From a virus: a stretch of 31,813 bases of DNA. The position numbers were made by a program, and so were the translations under genes. Position 1 is the first letter of the stretch; the number at the start of each line of letters is the position of its first letter. The stretch is taken from the IMG/VR virus record IMGVR_UViG_3300020183_000298, positions 1-31,813 of that record; one strand, given 5' to 3'. Below, one piece after another: positions 22,301 to 28,972 of the stretch. The notes beneath the pieces were generated by a model. The model had not been told where the DNA came from. It did no database searches and saw only the letters and a program-made list of their open reading frames with translations.

Positions 22301-25300
22301 TACCAACAATTGGTGGAAAAACAACTAGACTCACAGATGTTTTAGATTTTAGACCAAGAGTTCCTGTATTTACGCCCACATCAGCTACAGCATCACCATT
22401 TGATTTTTCTTCTAGATCTTTTGGATCTGAACCGACAAGAATTCTCACACCTAATGGAGAGTCTTTAATTGGTTATGACCATTATCTGGGTAGAATAGAT
22501 AAGATTTATTTGGATAAATTTGGAAACTTTATTTTAGATAAGGGAATTTCATCAACCAATCCAAAAGAATCTACAAGAACTGGAGAAATAATGGAAATTG
22601 CAACCATTATTTTACCACCTTATTTGTACAGTCCATCTGAAGCAGTTTTATCTATTACAGATAATAGACGATATACAATGAGAGACATTGGTAAAATTGA
22701 TGATAGATTAACAGATCTTGAAAGGGTAACTTCTTTATCGTTACTGGAAGTAAACACAAAATCTTTACAAATTCAAGACGCTGATGGATTAGATAGATTT
22801 AAAACAGGTTTCTTTGCTGATGACTTTAGAAACACCGATTTAATAGATAAAAATTTCTCATCTATACAAGTTGATCCTGTTGACAATTTACTAAGACCTG
22901 TAGTTGTTTCAAATAGTTTAAAGAGTCAGATAGCACCAAGTGTAAATATATCCGATGAAAATTTAGATTTAAGCACGAACTTTGATTTAATTGATTCTAA
23001 TGTTAAAAAATCTGGACAGTTTGTAACACTAAATTATACTGAGGTTGATTGGATTGAGCAAGTTATTGCTACTAAAGTAGAAAACGTTAATCCATTTCAT
23101 GTTGTTGAATATGTGGGGACGATAGGTTTGTCTCCAGAAGTGGACAGTTGGGTTAGAGTTATTAGACTTGAAGAATCAATTACTAATAGAACAATAGTAT
23201 TAGGGGGAGGATCTAATTCAGTTTCGACTTCAATTAGTAGTAGAGATGTATTACTTTCTAGTGGAAACGAAAAATATATGAGATCCCGTAATGTTGGATT
23301 TGAGGCATCCAATTTGAAACCATTAACTAGATTCTATCAATTCCTTGATGGAAACGGATCTGTAGATTTCATTCCAAAACTTATTGAGATATCTCCGGAT
23401 GTCAGTTTACAAAATTATGGATCTAATGGAGTTTTTGAAGTTGGAGAAACAGTAATAGGTGTATCGCAAGGAAAAACTTTAATTAGATTTAGAGTAGCTT
23501 CTTCAAATCATAAGTTTGGACCATTCAACAATCCAACAGAAGTATTTAATATCAACCCATATAATAGAGAATTGAGTCTTCCAGAAAGTTACTCGGGATC
23601 ATCTTATACTCTTAATGTAGATACTTTTTCTCTTTCCGAGGAGGCTCAAGGAAAATATAGTGGATATGTAACTAATGGAATGCAACTAATAGGTCAAACT
23701 AGCGGTGCAGTTGCTTACATAAAAGATTTGAGACTTATATCAGATAATTATGGGGATTTAATAGGATCATTCTTCTTAAAAAATCCTCACACTACACCAC
23801 CACCACAAGTCAGAATTGAAACTGGAGCAAAATCTTACAAGTTAACCTCTAGTTCATCAAATCAAACACCTCTTCCAGGTAGTAAGTTAATTTCTTCCGC
23901 AGAAACAGTTTATAGATCTGAAGGTGTTTGGGAACAAAGGCAGGTTAGAACAGAAATTACGACATTAATAACAGTTCGTCAAGATCCTTTAGCACAAACA
24001 TTTACAGTTGGTGGCAATTTTGGAAAAGATGTAGGAAATAATTTAGATGATGATTCAAATGGTTGTTTCTTAACTGCTGTAGATTTGTTCTTTGCTTCCA
24101 TCGATTCTGGAAATTCTCCAATAACGATTGAAGTAAGAAATGTTGAATTTGGAGCTCCAACATTAGAAAGAGTAGGTCTATCCAAAACTCTATATCCAAA
24201 AGATATTGTAATATCTAATAATGCCGAATTACCTACAAAAATTATTTTTGACTACCCAATTTATCTTGCACCTGGTCGCCAATATGCAATTGTAGCATTA
24301 GCGCCAGAAAGTATTGAATATGAACTTTGGATTGCTGAAATGGGAGAAAATGCAGTCAATACTGCAACACTGCCAAATGCGGAAAGTGTGAGATATACAA
24401 AACAATTCGCTATTGGTAGACTTTATAAGTCACAAAATGGTGGAGAGTGGAGCGCCAACGACTATCAAGATTTGAAATTTAAGTTGTATAAGGCAAACTT
24501 TACTTCTAATTCTGGAACTGCAATTTTTTATAATCCATCTTTAGATGAAAGTAACAGTTATGTTCAAAATTTGACTAAAAATCCAATTACTACATTTTCA
24601 AGAAAAGCAACAGTTGGAATTGTATCTACTAGCAATCCAGGATTAACTTCTGTATTAACTCCCGGAAGAAAAGTTAGTGATGGCACGAAATCATTTAACT
24701 ATGGATATGTTGTTGGAACAGGAAGTTCTGTTGCATCGGTAGGTGTTACAACATCTGGAGAGAATTATAGTGGTCTTTCCCAGACAAACGTAAGCACATT
24801 TGCAATTACTGGTCAAGGTTCTGGATTAACATTAGATTTAACGATTAATACTACAGGAAAGGTCACAATTGCAACTATTGTTAATAGGGGTAATGGATAT
24901 TCCGTTGGAGATTTGGTTGGAATTGTAACTTCAACGGCAGGTGGTACAGGAACAGGAGCAGAAATAACTGTAACTGCGTCTAATGGAATAGATACACTGT
25001 ATTTGGATCGTTTGCAAGGACAAAGTTTCAACATAGGATCAAAACTAGCTTTTTATGATAATAGTGGTTCCTTTGTCTCTATGGCCAACACTACAGTTAG
25101 AACTTTCTCACAAACTAACGTGACTGAGAATTTAGGAAACTATTTTAGAGTAAATCATTTTGATCATGGAATGTACTCTCCAAATAATAAGTTAACTTTG
25201 AGTAATATTGATTCTAGTGAGCCACCAACCACTCTTACTTCTACTATATCATCTAGTGATATTATTATCAGTGTCGCTAGCACTTCTGGACTATCAGTTT

Positions 25301-26478
25301 TTGAGGGGGTTGGTGTTGGAGCGTCAAACAGAGGATATATTAAAATTAATGATGAAATAATTGGATATGAATCTGTTGGAAATGGAACTATAGAAACTGT
25401 TATTAGAGGAATTGATAGCACAATTCCAGTTGAACATCAATCAGGATCTTTAATATCTAAGTATGAATTAGATGGTGTTTCTTTAAGAAGAATTAATACA
25501 ACTCATAACATTAGTGAAATTAAAAATGATATTGATGGATATTTTGTAGCGTTTGATAGGTCAACAAACGGGATAGATAGAAGTTCAGATGGATCTCTAC
25601 AAAGTTGTTCACAACTTTCTTTCAACAAATCTTCTATTACGGGAGGTGAAAATGTTCTCGCAACAGAAAATATACAATATGATACAATTATTCCAAAATA
25701 TTCTGTACTGACTCCAAGTTCAGACACTAATGTAACTGCTGCTATTAGAACTGTTAGTGGAACAAGTGTGAGTGGATCTGAAGTTTCATTTAATGATTTG
25801 GGATTTGAAACTGTTCAACTTAATGCACCAAATAAACTTTCATCTATACGTATCGTTTGCTCTAAAATAAATGAACTAACATATTTAAATTCTTTACCTA
25901 GAAATAAGTCTTTCACAACATCTTTAACCTTATCATCATCTGATAAAAATGTTTCTCCTATTATAGACTTGAGAAGATCCGAAGTAGAGTTTAGAACTAG
26001 TTTATTAAACAATCCAGTTTTAGATTATGTATCTGATAGAAGAACTAATAGTTTTGAAAATGATCCCCACATTGCTACTTATGTGAGCAATCTTGTAAGA
26101 CTTGATCAGCCTGCAAACGCACTTAAAGTAATTTTATCTGCAAACAGACCTGCAGCATCAGACTTTAGAGTTCTTTATAGTTTAGTAAGACCAGATTCTA
26201 GTGAAATTTCCCAGGCATTTGAACTATTCCCTGGATATGATAACTTAACAACGGATCTAAATGGTGATGGTTATCTTGATGTAATTAATTTATCTAAAAA
26301 CAATGGTAGACCGGACAGAGTAGTTTCAGCAAGTTTAAGTGGTCAATTTTTGGAATATGAATACACTGCCAGTAATTTAGGATTCTTTAGTGGATATGTT
26401 ATTAAAATTGTTATGTCTGGAACTGATCAAGCAAATCCACCCCTAATCAAAGATTTAAGAACCATTGCCTTAGTTTAA
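19336..26478 (+). CDS. Giant DUF4815-type virion protein, probable peripheral baseplate component
   Basis: A 2380-residue structural protein. The first about 110 residues match the DUF4815 pattern of cyanophages: ISPYFDDFDSSKQFYKVLF, NPGRPVQARELTTLQSLLQN, and FGSHIFKEGSMVIPGG. Residues about 1548-1735 contain another recurring cyanophage structural motif: RQDPLAQTFTVGG, FFASIDSGNSPITIEVRN, FDYPIYLAPGRQYAIVAL and GRLYKSQNGGEWSANDYQDL. An inserted repeat zone follows near 1800-2035, with NRGNGYSVGDLV and a GYIKINDEIIGYES / VIRGID module shared with the giant protein upstream. The end (about 2227-2380) is a beta domain, HIATYVSNLVRLDQPANALK. It stands where T4 has genes 9-12, so it probably forms part of the outer baseplate or links fibres; that assignment comes from position only. 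It starts three bases after gp8 without a clear ribosome site. Confidence 0.85.
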   Translation: MAQNTNLNISPYFDDFDSSKQFYKVLFNPGRPVQARELTTLQSLLQNQVETFGSHIFKEGSMVIPGGVTFDSQFYAVKLNLTNFGVDISLYLDKLVGKKIKGDSSGVTARVQYVQLVNSEIEYPTIYVKYLDSDNNFIESTFLDGENLTCNEDIVYGNTTISANTTFASLIDLNATAIGSSVSIDDGIYFIRGYFVKVNKETIILDYYNNTPSYRIGLKIEEQIVTYKEDSSLYDNAKGFTNYAAPGADRFKISTNLIKKELSDFNDTDFIELMRVGDGNIKKIQTKSSQYSLIRDYLAQRTYDESGDYSTDPFSITINNSLNDRLGNDGLFLDSEKTSQGNTPSPDLMCVKVSPGKAYVRGYDVQKTETTILDVEKPRDTQFQRINVPFEMGNLLRVNNVVGVAQHKQTIGLYDQLRSSTSSATGNKIGEARVYTFKLTDSKYVNSSTVWDLYLYDVQTYTELNLNQSLSTAQLPISSFVKGKNSGASGYAVYNGNGNTKITLRQTSGSFIRGEQLIINGVETTPRSISSIRVFNSSDIKSVFQSSNSGSGFPDAFVADAYLEKLTPKGFSPFDKITIETNGVVTGSGKNFAGISTGSIIRYQVSGLNLETFNKVVSVDSTGTSMTVSGISTVTGVFNGGLPTSSVQTTFALGISNIRNQEKGFLYSELPNKNISSINLEDSNLSLSYQITGESTDASGVLSFSDAQVLGISSSFFRSFDVENYSVHYSGGGIATVTSDQFSLSGNIVTIRGLDANESDIVVNSSILKNGIKSKVKTYNASKTVNISFSKYEESGSGISTSVNDGLTYNEYYGLRVQDEEICLNHPDVVKIVAVYESLDSSDPILDTIQFNATANVDVNAIIGENIIGTNGCVARVVTKPSTNTLGVVYLNQNRFSRYEIVTFEESNLSTEIELITVGAYKNITNNFILDGGQKEQYYDYSRLVRRRGAAEPSRKILVIFDYYTVPSNEDGDLFTVLSYSEDRYENEIPTIGGKTTRLTDVLDFRPRVPVFTPTSATASPFDFSSRSFGSEPTRILTPNGESLIGYDHYLGRIDKIYLDKFGNFILDKGISSTNPKESTRTGEIMEIATIILPPYLYSPSEAVLSITDNRRYTMRDIGKIDDRLTDLERVTSLSLLEVNTKSLQIQDADGLDRFKTGFFADDFRNTDLIDKNFSSIQVDPVDNLLRPVVVSNSLKSQIAPSVNISDENLDLSTNFDLIDSNVKKSGQFVTLNYTEVDWIEQVIATKVENVNPFHVVEYVGTIGLSPEVDSWVRVIRLEESITNRTIVLGGGSNSVSTSISSRDVLLSSGNEKYMRSRNVGFEASNLKPLTRFYQFLDGNGSVDFIPKLIEISPDVSLQNYGSNGVFEVGETVIGVSQGKTLIRFRVASSNHKFGPFNNPTEVFNINPYNRELSLPESYSGSSYTLNVDTFSLSEEAQGKYSGYVTNGMQLIGQTSGAVAYIKDLRLISDNYGDLIGSFFLKNPHTTPPPQVRIETGAKSYKLTSSSSNQTPLPGSKLISSAETVYRSEGVWEQRQVRTEITTLITVRQDPLAQTFTVGGNFGKDVGNNLDDDSNGCFLTAVDLFFASIDSGNSPITIEVRNVEFGAPTLERVGLSKTLYPKDIVISNNAELPTKIIFDYPIYLAPGRQYAIVALAPESIEYELWIAEMGENAVNTATLPNAESVRYTKQFAIGRLYKSQNGGEWSANDYQDLKFKLYKANFTSNSGTAIFYNPSLDESNSYVQNLTKNPITTFSRKATVGIVSTSNPGLTSVLTPGRKVSDGTKSFNYGYVVGTGSSVASVGVTTSGENYSGLSQTNVSTFAITGQGSGLTLDLTINTTGKVTIATIVNRGNGYSVGDLVGIVTSTAGGTGTGAEITVTASNGIDTLYLDRLQGQSFNIGSKLAFYDNSGSFVSMANTTVRTFSQTNVTENLGNYFRVNHFDHGMYSPNNKLTLSNIDSSEPPTTLTSTISSSDIIISVASTSGLSVFEGVGVGASNRGYIKINDEIIGYESVGNGTIETVIRGIDSTIPVEHQSGSLISKYELDGVSLRRINTTHNISEIKNDIDGYFVAFDRSTNGIDRSSDGSLQSCSQLSFNKSSITGGENVLATENIQYDTIIPKYSVLTPSSDTNVTAAIRTVSGTSVSGSEVSFNDLGFETVQLNAPNKLSSIRIVCSKINELTYLNSLPRNKSFTTSLTLSSSDKNVSPIIDLRRSEVEFRTSLLNNPVLDYVSDRRTNSFENDPHIATYVSNLVRLDQPANALKVILSANRPAASDFRVLYSLVRPDSSEISQAFELFPGYDNLTTDLNGDGYLDVINLSKNNGRPDRVVSASLSGQFLEYEYTASNLGFFSGYVIKIVMSGTDQANPPLIKDLRTIALV

Positions 26479-26479
26479 T

Positions 26480-26686
26480 ATGAAAGTTCCTGTTGAAGGT
26501 CATTCTAATCTTTTTAGAGATGAAAGAAGTGGGGCAATAATCAATTCTGATTTTATATCTTATAATCAATACATGATTTCTAGACAAAAAAGAGAAATTC
26601 AAAAACAAGAAATTGAAGAATTAAAATCAGAAATTTCTGAAATAAAAATTTTGTTAAAAAAATTACTAGAAAAAAATGAATCCTGA
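26480..26686 (+). CDS. Small coiled-coil protein, unknown
   Basis: A 68-residue protein starting one base after the stop of the DUF4815 gene. The N-terminus is MKVPVEGHSNLFRDERSGAI, followed by NSDFISYNQYMISRQ. The rest is a charged coiled coil with leucine and isoleucine spacing: KQEIEELKSEISEIKILLKK. It overlaps the next ORF by 11 bases. I recall similar short ORFs at this place in cyanomyoviruses as hypothetical proteins. A structural trimer or dimer role, or a chaperone for the adjacent giant protein, would fit the coiled coil; neither is shown by the sequence. Confidence 0.75.
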   Translation: MKVPVEGHSNLFRDERSGAIINSDFISYNQYMISRQKREIQKQEIEELKSEISEIKILLKKLLEKNES

Positions 26687-26852
26687 TAAAATTACTCTAA
26701 AAAATATAAACAAATTGTTTGAGTATGAAAAATTATCCAGAGAAATTGATCAATGTGCAAACATTGATCAATTGAGAGAAGTTGCTAAATCTTATATAAA
26801 ATTATATTTTGCACAACAAGAAGTTATGACTGATATTTTGCGAGGTAGTTAA
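26676..26852 (+). CDS. Small helical protein, unknown
   Basis: A 58-residue ORF overlapping the end of the coiled-coil gene. It reads MNPDKITLKNINKLFEYEKL, then REIDQCANIDQLREVAKSY and IKLYFAQQEVMTDILRGS. Two amphipathic helices joined by a short turn are evident, so it is probably a helical hairpin. Its short length, the 'L-x-x-x-x-Y-I-K-L-Y-x-x-Q' helix and the cyanophage setting recall NblA phycobilisome-degradation proteins, but the resemblance is weak and I do not call it NblA. It is the last gene before the exact late promoter at 26858. It is too short and too overlapped to be seen by length alone. Confidence 0.7.
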   Translation: MNPDKITLKNINKLFEYEKLSREIDQCANIDQLREVAKSYIKLYFAQQEVMTDILRGS

Positions 26853-26857
26853 TTTAA

Positions 26858-26865
26858 TATAAATA
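26858..26865 (+). promoter_or_regulatory. Late promoter of the neck and packaging unit
   Basis: An exact TATAAATA five bases after the preceding stop and 30 bases before the ATG at 26896. It lies in the only gap of this region (26853-26895) and precedes a run of genes with mostly one-base overlaps, from 26896 to gp15. Confidence 0.72.
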
Positions 26866-26895
26866 AAAAGTAGAACTATAAAATAAGTGCTGTAA

Positions 26896-27237
26896 ATGGC
26901 TGCGATATACGTCAGTAATATAGTTGTTAATAGTGGATCTGATTTTACACAGACTTTTACTTTAGAGAATACAGATTCTAATTCATCTTTAAATTTGACT
27001 GGATATTCAGTTTCTGCACAAATGAGAAAACATGCTGGTAGTACCACAGCCACTGATTTTACTACATCAGTTGAAATTCCAGCAACTGATGGAAAAGTAA
27101 CTATATCATTAACATCCACACAAACTTCCAATTTAAAATCTGGTAGATATGTGTATGATATTTTAATTGAAAAAGATTCAGTTAAAACTAGAATTATTGA
27201 AGGTATGGCTCTTGTAAGAGAAGGTGTTACTAGGTAA
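26896..27237 (+). CDS. Small beta-sandwich virion protein, fibre adaptor-like
   Basis: A 113-residue protein with alternating strands: AAIYVSNIVVNSGSDFTQTF, LNLTGYSVSAQMRKHAGS, VEIPATDGKVTISLTSTQT, LKSGRYVYDILIEKDS and IIEGMALVREGVTR. The pattern 'G-x-D-x-x-x-x-F-x-x-x-N' through 'G-x-Y-x-Y-D' to 'I-x-E-G-x-x-x-V' resembles the N-terminal beta domains of phage baseplate upper or fibre-attachment proteins (BppU-like). That is a pattern-level judgement. Together with the next gene it occupies the place of T4 wac, so it may anchor whiskers or a fibre. Its TAA overlaps the next ATG (TAATG), suggesting coupled synthesis. Confidence 0.7.
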   Translation: MAAIYVSNIVVNSGSDFTQTFTLENTDSNSSLNLTGYSVSAQMRKHAGSTTATDFTTSVEIPATDGKVTISLTSTQTSNLKSGRYVYDILIEKDSVKTRIIEGMALVREGVTR

Positions 27238-28127
27238 TGGCAGACATCCGCGCTAGAACTTCTACTACAAATTTTACTGCAAGAGTAGGTCAACAGAATG
27301 CTGTTAAAGTAGTATCTGCAAATACTACTTCTGCAACTGCATCTAATGTAATTGGTGGAATAGCATCAGTTTCTCAACTAAACGTATCTGGAGTTTCCAC
27401 ATTTGCTGGAAACATCAATGCTACTAGTGCAGTGTTCAGTGGTAACGTTACTATTGGTGGAACTTTGACTTATGAGGATGTAACTAACATCGATGCTATT
27501 GGTATCATTACTGCTCGCAATGATGTAAGAGTTGGTGAAAATCTTTATGTTGCCGGTATTTCTACTTTTGTTGGTATTGCTACGGCAGAATCAACTTTAT
27601 TTACAAATCAATTAAGTGTTTCTGGTGTTTCCACGTTTCAAGGAAATTTAAATATTGGTGATGGCGATCAAATTATATTTGATAATAACAATCTAAGTTT
27701 ATATTCATCATCTGGTTATCCGGTAGTTTATATGAATGGATCCACGGAGGGTGGATTTATTGCTCTTGATGGGGCAGGATTAAAAATAGTAAAAGATTCT
27801 ATTTCTGGAGATTTATTAGCATCATTTTTTGTTGATGCAGGTGTGGATCTTTACTATAATAATATTGTACAATTTCAAACTACGTCAAGTGGTGTAAGCA
27901 TTCAGGGGACTATTGATTCCGGAAATTTAAATGTAATCGGAAATTCAACATTTGGGTCGATTACATACCCTGGAAGTCAGTATGGTATTGTTTATTTTGA
28001 TCCTGATAATTTACTTAGTTCTACAAATTCCACATCAAATCCAATATCAGAATCTAATTTAATATTAACCACAAATAGTTCGGGAGTGCCATCCTGGGCA
28101 AACGTAATAGATGGAGGTAGTTACTGA
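27237..28127 (+). CDS. Fibre or whisker-like structural protein
   Basis: A 296-residue repetitive protein. It contains three copies of a short strand repeat: VSGVSTFAGNINA, VAGISTFVGIATA and VSGVSTFQGNLNI; plus a block GGTLTYEDVTNIDAIGIITA-RNDVRVG found in many cyanophage fibre proteins as I remember them. The C-terminal third continues with IQGTIDSGNLNVIGNSTFGS and ends in a short Ser/Gly-rich tail. Such repeats form beta-prism or triple-beta trimeric shafts. Its position directly before gp13 is that of T4 wac (fibritin whiskers), although the coiled coil typical of fibritin is absent. The role is therefore fibre or whisker by position and repeat type. It overlaps gp13 by one base (TGATG). 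Confidence 0.75.
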   Translation: MADIRARTSTTNFTARVGQQNAVKVVSANTTSATASNVIGGIASVSQLNVSGVSTFAGNINATSAVFSGNVTIGGTLTYEDVTNIDAIGIITARNDVRVGENLYVAGISTFVGIATAESTLFTNQLSVSGVSTFQGNLNIGDGDQIIFDNNNLSLYSSSGYPVVYMNGSTEGGFIALDGAGLKIVKDSISGDLLASFFVDAGVDLYYNNIVQFQTTSSGVSIQGTIDSGNLNVIGNSTFGSITYPGSQYGIVYFDPDNLLSSTNSTSNPISESNLILTTNSSGVPSWANVIDGGSY

Positions 28128-28972
28128 TGGCTAAACCGGCAACAAGACAACAATTAATAGATTATTGTTTAAGAAAACTTGGCGCTCCAGTTTTAGAAAT
28201 AAATGTTGATGATGATCAAATAGATGATTTAGTTGATGATGCTTTACAATACTTCCAAGAACGCCATTTTGATGGTGTTGAAAGGATGTATTTAAAGTAC
28301 AAAGTCACTCAAAACGATCTAGATAGGGGAAGGGCAAAAAATACAAATGGTGTAGGAATAGCAACAACTTCTGCAACATCAACCCCAGTACCAGGATATG
28401 GAAGTTTTACTTCTAATTTTTATGAAACCTCCAATTTTATTCAAGTTCCAGATTCCGTAATTGGTATTGAAAAAATATTTAAATTTGATACCAGTTCAAT
28501 ATCTGGGGGAATGTTTAGTATTAAATACCAGTTGTTCTTAAATGACTTGTATTATTTTAACTCCGTTGAATTATTACAATATTCAATGGTTAAAACTTAT
28601 TTAGAGGATATTGATTTTCTTTTAACAACTGATAAACAAATCAGATATAATAGAAGGCAGGATAGACTATATCTAGATATAGATTGGGGATCTCAGTCTT
28701 TGGATACATATTTTGTTATAGAATGTTATAGAATTTTAGATCCAAATACATTTACTGGTGTTTATAACGATAGTTTCTTAAAAAGATATTTAACAGCATT
28801 AATTAAACGGCAGTGGGGTCAAAATTTAATTAAATTTAGAGGAGTTAAACTTCCTGGTGGCGTGGAGTTAAATGGACGAGAAATATATGAAGATGCTGAA
28901 AAAGAACTTAACGCGATCAAAGAGAGAATGAGTATGGATTACGAATTACCACCTTACGATTTTATTGGATAA
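28127..28972 (+). CDS. 13: Neck protein gp13
   Basis: A 281-residue protein (T4 gp13 is 309). It binds the portal side of the filled head and, with gp14, forms the neck that closes it. The N-terminus ATRQQLIDYCLRKLGAPVLE followed by VDDDQIDDLVDDALQYFQER is the family's helical signature. Later stretches FIQVPDSVIGIEKIFKFD and LKRYLTALIKRQWGQNLIKF match what I know of T4-type gp13. The C-terminal GREIYEDAEKELNAIKERMS helix closes the protein. Its TAA overlaps the gp14 ATG, as expected of two partners made in equal amounts. Confidence 0.92.
   Translation: MAKPATRQQLIDYCLRKLGAPVLEINVDDDQIDDLVDDALQYFQERHFDGVERMYLKYKVTQNDLDRGRAKNTNGVGIATTSATSTPVPGYGSFTSNFYETSNFIQVPDSVIGIEKIFKFDTSSISGGMFSIKYQLFLNDLYYFNSVELLQYSMVKTYLEDIDFLLTTDKQIRYNRRQDRLYLDIDWGSQSLDTYFVIECYRILDPNTFTGVYNDSFLKRYLTALIKRQWGQNLIKFRGVKLPGGVELNGREIYEDAEKELNAIKERMSMDYELPPYDFIG

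Noticed and set aside
26676-26852. Calling the 58-residue ORF NblA
   Set aside because: Only a loose helix pattern agrees; the usual NblA start and spacing do not line up well enough for a name.
26802-27293. 163-codon open frame on the minus strand
   Set aside because: It lies opposite the exact late promoter and the beta protein gene at 26896, which has good strand patterns. The minus-strand translation is hydrophobic, low in charge and without recognisable motifs; a shadow of AT-rich coding DNA is the simplest explanation.
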